NCBI GenBank assembly: GCA_964248625.1
Contig: CAXTZG010000003.1
Location: forward strand, 1 to 64,000
DNA from: Lichenicola sp964248625
GTDB taxonomy: Bacteria > Pseudomonadota > Alphaproteobacteria > Acetobacterales > Acetobacteraceae
Direction of reading: 5' to 3'
Length of the DNA stretch: 64,000 nt
Within the stretch, counting starts at the first letter, position 1; each line of letters starts with the position of its first letter. The translations under genes and the position numbers were made by a program. Shown piece after piece: positions 48,537 to 57,336 of this stretch. The notes below the pieces were generated by a model. That model was not told the DNA's origin, ran no database searches, and was given only the letters and a program-made list of their open reading frames with translations.

Positions 48537-50006
48537 ATGCTCGACGCATCCGTCCATCCCGCCGTCGAGCGGCAGATCGAGCATTCCACCACCCTGGTGG
48601 TTCCGATCATCCTTTCGGGCGGATCGGGAAGCCGGTTGTGGCCGGTCTCGCGCGCGAGCTTTCCCAAGCAGCTCTGGCCGCTGATCTCGGACAAGACCAT
48701 GCTGCAGGAGACGGCGCTGCGCGGCACCGGCGCCGGCTTCGCGGCCCCGGTGATCGTGTGCAACCAGGAGCACCGGTTCCTGATCGCCGAGCAACTGCGC
48801 GAGGCCGGCATCGCCGGCGCGCGCATCCTGCTCGAGCCGGTCGGACGGAACTCGGCACCTGCCCTGGCCGCGGCTGCCCTGCTGGTCGCCGAGGAGACCC
48901 CCGGCGCGGTGCTGTGGATGATGGCGGCCGACTCCGCGATCGGCAAGCCGGAGGCGCTGGCGGCGGCGGTGGCGACCGCGGTGGCGGCGGCGCGCAGCGG
49001 CCGGATCGTCACCTTCGGCATGAAGCCGACCCGGCCGGAAACCGGCTATGGCTACATCGAGGCGGGCGAGCCGCTGGATGGGCTGGCGGGCGTGTGCAGC
49101 CTGTCGGCCTTCATCGAGAAGCCGGATGCGGCGACGGCGGCGCGACTGGTGGCGTCGGGACGCCATCTGTGGAACTCCGGCATGTACGTGACCACCGCCG
49201 AGACGCTGCTCGAGGAGATGCAGCTGCATGCGCCGTCGGTGCTGTCGGCGGTGCGGCGCGCCGTGCAGGCGCGGGAAACCGATCTCGATTTCGTCCGGCT
49301 GGAGCCGGCCGCCTTTGCAGCGGCACCCGACATCAGCATCGACTATGCCGTGGCCGAGCTCACCTCGCGAGCCGCCGTGGTGCCGGCCGATCTCGGCTGG
49401 TCCGACGTCGGCAGCTGGGACGTCCTGTGGGACATCAGCCCCAAGGACGACACGGGCAACGTGGCGATCGGCGACGTGTTCCTCGAGCACACCAGCAACT
49501 GCTACGTGCGCTCCGACGGCATCGTGACCGCGGTGACGGGACTGGCCGATGCGGTGGTGGTGGTGACCGAGGATGCGGTGCTGGTCACCCATCGCGATCG
49601 CGCCCAGGACGTCAAGAAGGTGGTCGACCGGCTGCGCGGCGCCGGACGGCACGAGGCGGTGGCGCATAATCGCTGTTACCGGCCCTGGGGCTTCTACGAG
49701 AGCCTGATCCATGGCGACCGGTTCCAGGTGAAGCGGATCGTGGTCATGCAGGGCGAGAAGCTGTCGCTGCAGAGGCACTATCATCGGGCCGAGCACTGGG
49801 TGGTGGTGGCCGGCGTGGCGCTGGTGACCCGCGACGCCGACGAGGTGATGGTGCGCGAGAACGAGAGCATCTACCTGCCGCTCGGCTGCACCCACCGCCT
49901 GTCCAATCCCGGCCGGATTCCGCTGACGCTGATCGAGGTGCAGTCCGGCGCCTATCTGGGCGAGGACGACATCGTCCGCCTCGAGGACAGCTACAACCGC
50001 CGCTGA
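48537..50006 (+). CDS. manC: Mannose-1-phosphate guanylyltransferase / mannose-6-phosphate isomerase
   Basis: A 489-residue type II bifunctional enzyme for GDP-mannose supply. The N-terminal nucleotidyltransferase has 'PIILSGGSGSRLWPVSRASF' and 'PKQLWPL', then 'EPVGRNSAPALAAAALL' and 'YGYIEAGEPL' with 'FIEKPDAATA'. From about residue 375 a cupin isomerase domain shows 'RPWGFYESLIHGDRF', 'GEKLSLQRHYHRAEHW' and 'LPLGCTHRLSNPGR'. The product feeds exopolysaccharide or lipopolysaccharide synthesis. GAGAGG precedes the ATG. It is convergent with lysR. Confidence 0.95.
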   Translation: MLDASVHPAVERQIEHSTTLVVPIILSGGSGSRLWPVSRASFPKQLWPLISDKTMLQETALRGTGAGFAAPVIVCNQEHRFLIAEQLREAGIAGARILLEPVGRNSAPALAAAALLVAEETPGAVLWMMAADSAIGKPEALAAAVATAVAAARSGRIVTFGMKPTRPETGYGYIEAGEPLDGLAGVCSLSAFIEKPDAATAARLVASGRHLWNSGMYVTTAETLLEEMQLHAPSVLSAVRRAVQARETDLDFVRLEPAAFAAAPDISIDYAVAELTSRAAVVPADLGWSDVGSWDVLWDISPKDDTGNVAIGDVFLEHTSNCYVRSDGIVTAVTGLADAVVVVTEDAVLVTHRDRAQDVKKVVDRLRGAGRHEAVAHNRCYRPWGFYESLIHGDRFQVKRIVVMQGEKLSLQRHYHRAEHWVVVAGVALVTRDADEVMVRENESIYLPLGCTHRLSNPGRIPLTLIEVQSGAYLGEDDIVRLEDSYNRR

Positions 50007-50040
50007 CCGGCCGGCCTCGTGATCCGGACCTGGCGCCGCC

Positions 50041-50931
50041 TCAGCTGCGTGCCGGCATCTCGGCGAGCAGGAAGTCGCGGAACACCGCGACGCGCTTGGA
50101 GGTGCGCAGCTCTTCGGGATAAACGAAATAGGCCTCGACGGTCGGCGGCTTGATGTCGGTCAGGATCTTCTGCAGGCCGGGCCGGTCGGTCAGCATGTAA
50201 TGCGGCACCGAGCCGATGCCGAGCCCGGCCTCGACCGCGTCGGCCACGGCGGTCAGACTGTTCGCCTCGAATACCGGCTGACGCTTCTGCCCGTTCGGCC
50301 GGCCGAGGCTGGCGAGCCAGTTCACGTCCGATACCGGGGGATGGTAGCTGCCGAACAGCACGATCCTGTGCCGGTCGAGATCCTCCGCCGAGGTCGGCGT
50401 GCCGTGCTTGGCGATGTAGTCCGGCGAGGCGCAGATCGGCATCTGGATGTCGGTCAGGTGCCGCTGCACCAGGTCGGGCTGGCGCGGCGGATGCATGCGG
50501 ATCGCCACGTCGGCCTCGCGCATGCCGAGATCGAGGTCGCTGTCCTCGAGAATGAGCGTGATCGAGATGTCGGGGTGCTGGGTCAGGAAGCGCGGCAGCC
50601 GCGGCGCCAGCCAGGCGGTGCCGAAGCCGGTGGTGGTGGTGACCTTGAGCCGGCCGGCCGCCTTCTCCTTGCTTTCGGTGAGCAGCGCCTCGGTCATGGC
50701 GAGCTTGGCGAACACGTCCCGCACGGTGCGGTTCATCTGCTCGCCCTGCTCGGTCAGGATCAGCCCGCGCGCGTGGCGGTGGAACAGCGGCACCTGCAGC
50801 GCCTCCTCCAGCGCCGAGATCTGCCGGCTGACGGCCGACTGGCTGAGGTTGAGCACGTCGCCCGCGTGGGTGAAGCTTCCCGCCTCCGCGACCGCATGGA
50901 AGATCCTGAGCTTGTCCCAATCCATGCTCAT
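50041..50931 (-). CDS. LysR-family transcriptional regulator
   Basis: A 296-residue regulator. The winged helix-turn-helix is at about residues 5-62 ('LRIFHAVAEAGSFTHAGDVL' and 'LSQSAVSRQISALEEAL'), followed by a periplasmic-binding-like effector domain ('GRLKVTTTTGFGTAWLAPRL', 'GLGIGSVPHYML'). The effector is unknown. It lies 67 bases downstream of trxB on the same strand. The trio lrp/trxB/lysR is a recurrent alphaproteobacterial neighbourhood, so a role in redox control is plausible but unproven. Confidence 0.93.
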   Translation of the reverse strand: MSMDWDKLRIFHAVAEAGSFTHAGDVLNLSQSAVSRQISALEEALQVPLFHRHARGLILTEQGEQMNRTVRDVFAKLAMTEALLTESKEKAAGRLKVTTTTGFGTAWLAPRLPRFLTQHPDISITLILEDSDLDLGMREADVAIRMHPPRQPDLVQRHLTDIQMPICASPDYIAKHGTPTSAEDLDRHRIVLFGSYHPPVSDVNWLASLGRPNGQKRQPVFEANSLTAVADAVEAGLGIGSVPHYMLTDRPGLQKILTDIKPPTVEAYFVYPEELRTSKRVAVFRDFLLAEMPARS

Positions 50932-50998
50932 CGCGGTCCGCTCACTGGCTTGAGGGTTGGGGGGCTCGGGTCGCAGGCGGACAGGCTGGCCGCATGAT

Positions 50999-51994
50999 CT
51001 ATTCGGCCGCGACGGAATGCTCGATCATTTCCGTCACCGATACCTTTTCGGTCAGAAATCGTTCCGCTTCCAGTGCCGCCATGCAGCCGGTGCCGGCCGC
51101 GGTGACCGCCTGGCGAAAGATCTTGTCCTGCACGTCGCCGGCGGCGAACACGCCCGGCACCGAGGTGCGGGTGCTGCCGGGCTCGGTGACCACGTAGCCC
51201 TCCTCGTCGAGCGCCACCTGGCCGCGGAACACCGCCGTGTTCGGGGTGTGGCCGATCGCCACGAACACGCCGTCGACGTCGAGCGTGCGGTCCTGGCCGG
51301 ACACGATGTCGCGCAGCACGACACCGTTCACCACCGGCGGCGTGCCGGCATCGGTGATGTCCTCCACCACGCTGTTCCAGACCACCGACACCTTGGGGTG
51401 CGCGAACAGCCGGTCCTGCAGGATGCGCTCGGCGCGCAGGCGGTCGCGCCGGTGCACCAGGGTCACGTGGTCGGCATGGTGGGTGAGATACAGCGCCTCC
51501 TCGACCGCGGTGTTGCCGCCGCCGATCACCGCCACCCGCTTGCCGCGGTAGAAGAACCCGTCGCAGGTGGCGCAGGCCGACACGCCGGAGCCGTGCAGGC
51601 GGCTTTCCGCCGGCAGGCCGAGCCAGCGCGCCTGCGCGCCGGTGGCGATCACCACGGTCCGCGCCAGGTAGACATCGCCCGAATCGCCCACCAGCCGGAA
51701 CGGCTCGCCCGGCCGCCGGGGCGACAGGTCGCACTCCATGATCAGGTCGCTGATCACCCGCGTGCCGACATGCTCGGCCTGTGCCGCCATCTGCTCCATC
51801 AGCCACGGGCCCTGGATGGCCTGCGCGAAGCCCGGATAGTTCTCCACGTCGGTGGTGATCATCAGCTGGCCGCCCGGCTGCAGGCCGGCCACCAGCATCG
51901 GCTTCATGTTGGCGCGCGCGGCATAGATCGCAGCGGTATAGCCGGCAGGGCCGGCACCGACGACGAGCACGTCCGTGGTGAAGGTCTGGGTCAT
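50999..51994 (-). CDS. trxB: Thioredoxin reductase
   Basis: A 331-residue NADPH-dependent flavoenzyme that reduces thioredoxin. The FAD site is 'VLVVGAGPAGYTAAIYAARA', the redox-active disulfide is Cys141-Cys144 in 'SACATCDGFF', the NADPH site is 'VAVIGGGNTAVEEALYL' and the late FAD motif is 'GVFAAGDVQDKIFRQAVTAA'. ATG 51994 is chosen to fit the family N-terminus; a few upstream ATG codons are in frame. It is divergent from lrp. Confidence 0.96.
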   Translation of the reverse strand: MTQTFTTDVLVVGAGPAGYTAAIYAARANMKPMLVAGLQPGGQLMITTDVENYPGFAQAIQGPWLMEQMAAQAEHVGTRVISDLIMECDLSPRRPGEPFRLVGDSGDVYLARTVVIATGAQARWLGLPAESRLHGSGVSACATCDGFFYRGKRVAVIGGGNTAVEEALYLTHHADHVTLVHRRDRLRAERILQDRLFAHPKVSVVWNSVVEDITDAGTPPVVNGVVLRDIVSGQDRTLDVDGVFVAIGHTPNTAVFRGQVALDEEGYVVTEPGSTRTSVPGVFAAGDVQDKIFRQAVTAAGTGCMAALEAERFLTEKVSVTEMIEHSVAAE

Positions 51995-52152
51995 GATCGA
52001 ATCGATACTCTGCAACATCATCAGGATATGAGCCTGGTTTGCTGCGGTGCAAGCAAGATGGCGGCCACCCGCCCGGACGCCGCCGGCCGTCCGATTCCCC
52101 GCGACGACGGCCTTCCCGGCCTCCGGGTAGTGCAATACATCTGCAGCCCAGC

Positions 52153-52635
52153 ATGCAGACGGCAGACAAGATCGGCGTGACGGAGCTCGACGCCATCGAC
52201 AGGCGGATCGTCGCCGAGCTCCAGCGCGACGGCCGCATGACCAACGTGGAGCTGGCGCGACGTGCCGGCATCTCGGCGCCGCCCTGCCTGCGCCGCGTGC
52301 GCCGGCTCGAGGAGCTCGGCGTCATCCGCGGCTATTACGGCGACAGCGATCCGCAGTCGCTCGGCTGGTCGATCGTGTTCTTCGCCCTGGTCGGCCTCGA
52401 CAGCCAGAAGGAGAGCGTGCTGACGCAGTTCGAGAGCCAGGTGGCGGAATGGCCCGAGGTGCGCGAATGCCACATGATCCGCGGCGGCGGCGACTTCCTG
52501 CTCAGGATGGTGGCGCGCGACACCGCCCACGAGAACCAGCTCACCCGGCGCCTGACCGAGATGCCGCACGTCAGCCGGCTGCAGACGCTGCAAACCATAC
52601 GCACCAGCCGCGACCTCGCCGGCGTGCCGATCTGA
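52153..52635 (+). CDS. Lrp/AsnC-family transcriptional regulator
   Basis: A 160-residue regulator. The N-terminal helix-turn-helix reads 'LDAIDRRIVAELQRDGRMTN' then 'VELARRAGISAPPCLRRVRR'. The C-terminal RAM/AsnC domain ('WSIVFFALVGLDSQ', 'VRECHMIRGGGDFLLRMVAR') forms the ligand-binding oligomer. It is transcribed away from trxB across 158 bases and may regulate itself and trxB. Confidence 0.94.
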   Translation: MQTADKIGVTELDAIDRRIVAELQRDGRMTNVELARRAGISAPPCLRRVRRLEELGVIRGYYGDSDPQSLGWSIVFFALVGLDSQKESVLTQFESQVAEWPEVRECHMIRGGGDFLLRMVARDTAHENQLTRRLTEMPHVSRLQTLQTIRTSRDLAGVPI

Positions 52636-52687
52636 CCCCGGGCCGGGCTGCTTGACGGATGCGGCGGCGGGGCGTTCCTGGCGCGCC

Positions 52688-53839
52688 ATGTCGATCTCCC
52701 GGACCGCCGCCCGGATCATCCCCCAGCCCACGCCCCAGATCACGATCGTGGTGCCCTGCTACAAGGAGCGCGCCAACGTCCGGCCGCTGGTCGCGGCCCT
52801 GGACGCAGCGCTCACCGGCCGGCGCTGGGAGGCGATCTTCGTCGATGACGACAGCCCGGACGGCACCTCCGACGAGATACGCGCCGTCGCCGCCACCGAC
52901 CCGCGGGTGCGCGGCCTGCGGCGCATCGGCAGGCGCGGCCTGTCGTCTGCGGTGATCGAGGGCGTGCTGGCCTCCTCGGCGCCGCTGGTCGCGGTGATCG
53001 ATGGCGACCTGCAGCACGACGAGACCAGGCTGCCGGCGATGCTGGACGCGGTGGCGGGCGGGGCGTGCGACATCGCCGTCGGCTCGCGCCACGTCGCCGG
53101 CGGGGATGCAAGCGGGCTGTCCTCGAGCTGGCGGCACCGCCTGTCCAACGGCGGCATCCGGATGGCGCAGGCCCTGCTGCCGGCCCGCGCCGGCTTCGCG
53201 CCGCTGGGCGACCCGATGAGCGGCTTCTTCGCCTGCGAGCGCCGCTTCTTCGAGCAGGTGGCGCCGCGGCTCAGCGGCAAGGGCTTCAAGATCCTGCTCG
53301 ACCTGATCCTGTCGGCGCGCCAGGCGGTCGGCGAGACGCCGCGGGTGCTGGAGATCCCCGCCCGGTTCCGGCCGCGCCTGGCCGGCGAAAGCAAGCTCGA
53401 CGTGCTGGTGCTGGCGCAGTTCGGCACCATGCTGCTCGACAAGGCCTGCCGCGGGCTGCTGCCGGTGCGCTTCATCGCCTTCGCGCTGGTGGGCGGGGCG
53501 GGCGTGCTGGTGAACCTGCTGGTGCTGGACGCTGCCCGCCTGGCTGGCGCGCCGTTCGCCGCTGCCCAGACGCTGGGCACGATCGTCGCGATGGTGGCCA
53601 ATTTCGGCCTCAACAACGCCCTGACCTATCGCGACCGCCGGCTGCGGGGCGCCGGATTGTGGCGCGGGCTGGCGCTGTTCATGCTGGTCTGCGGCGTGGG
53701 GGCGGTGGCCGATATCGGCATCGCGCGCACCCTCTACGACACCCATCACGGCTGGCAGCCTGCCGGGGCCGCAGGGGCCGCGATCAGCGTGGTGTGGAAC
53801 TACGCGGTGTCCTCGACCCTGATCTGGCGTCTGCGTTGA
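52688..53839 (+). CDS. GT2 glycosyltransferase with C-terminal GtrA domain (polyprenyl-phosphate mannosyl/glucosyltransferase-like)
   Basis: A 383-residue fusion. Residues about 18-240 are a DPM1-like GT2 domain: 'ITIVVPCYKERANVRPLVAA', 'FVDDDSPDGTSDEIR', the metal site 'AVIDGDLQHDETRLP' and 'GSRHVAGGDA'. From about 255 a GtrA-like domain with four helices begins ('FIAFALVGGAGVLVNLLVL', 'VAMVANFGLNNALTYRDRRL', 'VWNYAVSSTLIWRLR'). Such proteins load a sugar onto undecaprenyl phosphate and help flip it. The coupled next gene is the matching lipid-linked sugar transferase. Confidence 0.92.
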   Translation: MSISRTAARIIPQPTPQITIVVPCYKERANVRPLVAALDAALTGRRWEAIFVDDDSPDGTSDEIRAVAATDPRVRGLRRIGRRGLSSAVIEGVLASSAPLVAVIDGDLQHDETRLPAMLDAVAGGACDIAVGSRHVAGGDASGLSSSWRHRLSNGGIRMAQALLPARAGFAPLGDPMSGFFACERRFFEQVAPRLSGKGFKILLDLILSARQAVGETPRVLEIPARFRPRLAGESKLDVLVLAQFGTMLLDKACRGLLPVRFIAFALVGGAGVLVNLLVLDAARLAGAPFAAAQTLGTIVAMVANFGLNNALTYRDRRLRGAGLWRGLALFMLVCGVGAVADIGIARTLYDTHHGWQPAGAAGAAISVVWNYAVSSTLIWRLR

Positions 53840-55308
53840 GGTCTGGCGGCGCGCGATGGGCGCTGCCATGGCTGGCGGCGCTGGCCGCGCTGACCCTGCT
53901 GCGGCTGGCGGTCTGCGCGCTGGCGCCGCTGTCGGCGGACGAGAGCTACTACTGGGTCTGGTCGCGGGCGCTGGCGCCGGGCTACCTCGACCATCCGCCG
54001 ATGGTCGCCTTGTGGATCCGCGCGGGCACCCTGCTCTGCGGCGCAGGCGCGTTCGGGGTGCGGCTGCTGTCGCCGCTGTCGGCGGCCCTCGGCACCCTGC
54101 TGCTGGCCTCTGCCGCCGCCGATCTCCTGGACGGCACGCGAGAGCAGCGGCGCCGGCATGCGGTGGTGGCGGGGACGCTGCTGAACGCGACGCTGCTGCT
54201 CGGCATCGGCAGCGTCACCATGACCCCGGACACGCCGCTGCTGTTCTTCTGGACTCTGGCGCTGGCAGCCCTCGGCCGCGCGCTGGCGACCGGGCGCGGC
54301 GCATGGTGGCTGCCGGCCGGGCTCGGCGTCGGGCTGGCGCTCGACAGCAAGTATACCGCGATGCTGACCGCGGCCGGGCTCGTGCTGTGGCTGGTGGGGA
54401 CGCGTGCCGGCCGCAGCTGGCTGCGCACCCGCTGGCCCTGGCTCGCCGGGCTGCTGGCGCTGCTGCTGTTCGCGCCGGTGCTGGGCTGGAACGCGACGCA
54501 TGGCTGGGCGAGCCTCCTCAAGCAGGGCGGCCGCACCGGCGACTGGCATCCGGCACGCGCCGGGCGGTATCTCGCCGAGCTGCTGGGCGGCCAGGTCGGG
54601 CTGGCGACGCCGCTGGTCTTCGTGCTGCTGGTGATGGGCATGCGGCGCGCGGTCCGGGCCGGGCGCTGCGGCGCGGCCGGCGCCTCGCTGCTCGCCTGGG
54701 TCACGCTGCTGCCGCTGGCGGTGTTCGTGCAGCATGCGCTCGGCGACCGGGTGCAGGCGAACTGGCCGGGGCTGCTTTATCCCGCCGCCATCGCGGCCGC
54801 GGCCTGGAGCGGATCGGGCTGGTGGCGCGGCGCCGCAGCGCTCGGCCTGGCGCTGACGCTCGTCGTCTATCTCCAGGCGGCCCTGGCGCCGGTGCCGCTG
54901 CCGCGCTCGCTCGACGTCACGCTGCAGCGGCTGGGGGGCTGGACGGCGCTGGCGCGCGATGCCGCCGCCGCCGGCCCGGGCTTCATCGCCGCCGACGAGT
55001 ACGGGCTGGCAGCCGAGCTGGCGCGCGCCCTGCCCGGCCGGACGGTGCTGGGGGTCGAGCCGCGCTGGCGCCTGTTCTCGCTGCCGCACGATCCCGGAGC
55101 CGGGCGGACCGGCCTGCTGGTGCGCAGCGAGCGGCGGCACGACGCGCCCGATCCCGGCCCCTGGTCGGCATTGTCGCCGGCGGGCGAGCTGGTCCGCGCG
55201 CGGGACGGCCAGGTGGCCGAACGCTACCGGCTCTACCGGGTCACGCTCAGGCCCGACCTGCCGCCGGATCTGCGCGCCGCGATCGTCCGGTTGCCCGCTC
55301 CGCGTTAG
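53836..55308 (+). CDS. GT39/ArnT-like lipid-linked sugar transferase (integral membrane)
   Basis: A protein of about 490 residues with many hydrophobic helices and the family's first periplasmic-loop motif 'LSADESYYWVWSRALAPGYL' followed by 'DHPPMVALWIRAGTLL'. The acidic DE pair after TM1 is the usual catalytic/metal site of PMT/ArnT enzymes. A short soluble C-terminal domain follows about residue 365. No ATG or GTG opens the frame; TTG at 53836 shares TTGA with the preceding stop, which implies coupling. It probably transfers the sugar from the carrier made by the GT2-GtrA protein to a periplasmic acceptor such as lipid A, glycan or protein. Confidence 0.86.
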   Translation: MRSGGARWALPWLAALAALTLLRLAVCALAPLSADESYYWVWSRALAPGYLDHPPMVALWIRAGTLLCGAGAFGVRLLSPLSAALGTLLLASAAADLLDGTREQRRRHAVVAGTLLNATLLLGIGSVTMTPDTPLLFFWTLALAALGRALATGRGAWWLPAGLGVGLALDSKYTAMLTAAGLVLWLVGTRAGRSWLRTRWPWLAGLLALLLFAPVLGWNATHGWASLLKQGGRTGDWHPARAGRYLAELLGGQVGLATPLVFVLLVMGMRRAVRAGRCGAAGASLLAWVTLLPLAVFVQHALGDRVQANWPGLLYPAAIAAAAWSGSGWWRGAAALGLALTLVVYLQAALAPVPLPRSLDVTLQRLGGWTALARDAAAAGPGFIAADEYGLAAELARALPGRTVLGVEPRWRLFSLPHDPGAGRTGLLVRSERRHDAPDPGPWSALSPAGELVRARDGQVAERYRLYRVTLRPDLPPDLRAAIVRLPAPR

Positions 55309-55381
55309 CGCGCGGTTAAGCGGTCCCGGTCCAGAATGGCCTTCGCGCAGGATGCGCCGGCTGCAGGGATCGGAAAACCGG

Positions 55382-56406
55382 ATGGCGAAACGGGGCGGCA
55401 AGACAGGACCGACCATCATCATCCGTCGTGAGGAGGGTGGCGGCGGCGGGCACCATGGCGGTGCCTGGAAGGTGGCGTATGCCGACTTCGTCACCGCGAT
55501 GATGGCATTCTTCCTGCTGATGTGGCTGCTCAACGCCACCACCGAGCAGCAGCGCCGCGGCATCGCCGCCTATTTCAGTCCGATGGCCAGTGTCGAGAAC
55601 GGCTTCTCCGGCGCAGGCCTGGTGCCGGGCGGCATCAGTCCGCTGACCGGCGGCACCAGCCTCGTCAACAAGGGCACCGGCTCGCCGCCGAACCCGACCG
55701 CGACGCCGGCCATCCCCGTTCCGGCCGCCGCCGCCGGCCAGGCTCCCGCCGATGGCGACGGCGCTCCGCCCACCGCCGACAGCGACGATGACGATCAGCC
55801 TTCGGGGACCGCCAGGCTGTCGGCGCAGGCCGCCGGCAAGGATGCCGCCGGAGCGTCCGCCGCGGATGCGGCCCAGCCTGGCGCGCCGTCCGCTTCCACC
55901 CAGACCGCTGCCGGCCGCGCAGCACAGGCGGCAGCGGAGGACACATCGCTGAAGGGCGCCATGGAGCAGATGCGCCAGCTGGTTGCCGCCGACCCGGCAT
56001 TGGCGGACTCCGCCAATCAGATGGCGATCGATGTCACGCCGGAGGGACTCCGCATCCAGATCATGGACAGCGAACGTCAGCCGATGTTCGATCGCGGCGC
56101 CGCCATCCTCAACGCACGTGCCTCGGCGCTGCTGCGCAAGGTCGCTCCGTTTCTGGCGACGCTGCCCGAGCCGGTCTCGATCGGCGGCTATACCGACGGC
56201 GCGCCCTGGGCTCCCGGCACCGCCACCAACTGGACCCTGTCCTCCGGCCGGGCNNNNNNNNNNTCTCCGACGTGTCGGGATTTGCCGACCGCCATCTGCT
56301 TCTGCCGGCCGACCCGATGGCCAGCGCCAACCGCCGCGTCGTGCTCACGCTGCGCCGGCAGCACGAGCTGCCGGCCGGCATTGTTCCCAGCGCGACCGGA
56401 GGCTGA
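55382..56406 (+). CDS. motB: Flagellar motor stator protein MotB (N run inside)
   Basis: An ion-channel and peptidoglycan-anchor subunit of the flagellar stator. The N-terminus has 'IIIRREEGGGGGHHGGAWKV' then the plug/TM segment 'AYADFVTAMMAFFLLMWLLN', with the proton-carrying Asp in YADF. An unusually long Ala/Pro-rich linker with an acidic DDDD patch spans about residues 95-190. The C-terminal OmpA-like domain has 'SIGGYTDGAPW' and 'NWTLSSGRA', then the gap, then 'SDVSGFADRHLLLPADP' and 'NRRVVLTLRR'. Compared with the family, about 17 residues are missing at the N run. It precedes motA, the reverse of the usual order. Confidence 0.92.
56254..56263. other. Assembly gap (10 N) in motB; about 50 bases probably missing
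   Basis: The left flank ends two bases into a codon after ...SSGR and the right flank begins with the last two bases of a codon before SDVSGFADR. The missing length must be 2 modulo 3. MotB/OmpA-domain proteins have about 17 residues between these blocks, so roughly 50 bases are missing, far more than ten. Confidence 0.9.
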
Positions 56407-56412
56407 GCCGCC

Positions 56413-57279
56413 ATGTTCACCATCGGCGGCCTGGTTTTCCTGCTCCTGTGCGTGTTCGGCAGCTTCATCGCGTCAGGCGGTGCGATCGGTCCGCTTTTTG
56501 CCTCGATGCCGTTCGAGCTGCTGAGCATCCTGGGTGCTGCCATCGGCACGTTCCTGATGGCCAACTCGATTCACGACATCAAGCACACGATCGGCGGTTT
56601 CAAGAAGGTCCTGAAGGGACCTGCCTTCAAGAAGGCCGACTATGTCGAGATGCTGAGCATCCTCTACTATTTCGCCAAGCTCGCGACCAGCAAGGGCCCG
56701 ACCGCGATCGAGCCGCATATCGAGAAGCCCGAAAGCAGCAGCGCATTTGCGGCCTTCCCCAAGGTGCTGGCCAACCATCACGCCAGCGCCATGATCTGCG
56801 ACTATTTCCGGATGGTCGGCATGAATGCCGACGACCCGCACCAGCTCGACGATATCATGGCCCGCGAGCTCAAGAAGACGCTGGCCGAGGAACTGCACCC
56901 CTGCCACGCGCTGCAGAGCATGTCGGACGCGCTGCCGGCGCTGGGCATCGTCGCGGCCGTGCTCGGCGTGATCAAGACCATGTCCAAGATCAGCGAGCCG
57001 CCGGCGGTGCTGGGCGAGATGATCGGCGGCGCGCTGGTCGGCACCTTCCTGGGCGTGCTGCTGGCCTACGGGATCGTGGCGCCGATCGCGGCCCGGCTGA
57101 ATGCGGTGGTGCTGGAAGAGTCGAAATACTACGAGCTGATCCGCGCGGTGCTGGTGGCCCACCTGCACGGCAATCCGCCGCAGATCAGCGTCGAGAGCGG
57201 CCGCAAGATGGTGCCCAACGAGCACATGCCGAGCTTCCAGGAGCTCGAGACCGCGGTGCAGAACCTGCAGATCCCGTGA
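56413..57279 (+). CDS. motA: Flagellar motor stator protein MotA
   Basis: A 288-residue stator subunit with four membrane helices. Family blocks are 'FTIGGLVFLLLCVFGSFIA' (TM1), 'FELLSILGAAIGTFLMANS' (TM2), the cytoplasmic loop with charged residues, and 'DALPALGIVAAVLGVIKTM' plus 'GALVGTFLGVLLAYGIVAPI' (TM3/4). The Pro residues needed for torque generation in 'ALPALGI' and 'VAPIAARL' are present. It starts 6 bases after motB. Confidence 0.95.
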   Translation: MFTIGGLVFLLLCVFGSFIASGGAIGPLFASMPFELLSILGAAIGTFLMANSIHDIKHTIGGFKKVLKGPAFKKADYVEMLSILYYFAKLATSKGPTAIEPHIEKPESSSAFAAFPKVLANHHASAMICDYFRMVGMNADDPHQLDDIMARELKKTLAEELHPCHALQSMSDALPALGIVAAVLGVIKTMSKISEPPAVLGEMIGGALVGTFLGVLLAYGIVAPIAARLNAVVLEESKYYELIRAVLVAHLHGNPPQISVESGRKMVPNEHMPSFQELETAVQNLQIP

Positions 57280-57336
57280 TGCAGCCGGACGGCCGCTGAC
57301 GCGTTGCGGCTGCGCGTCAGCAGGAGAGCGGGACCC

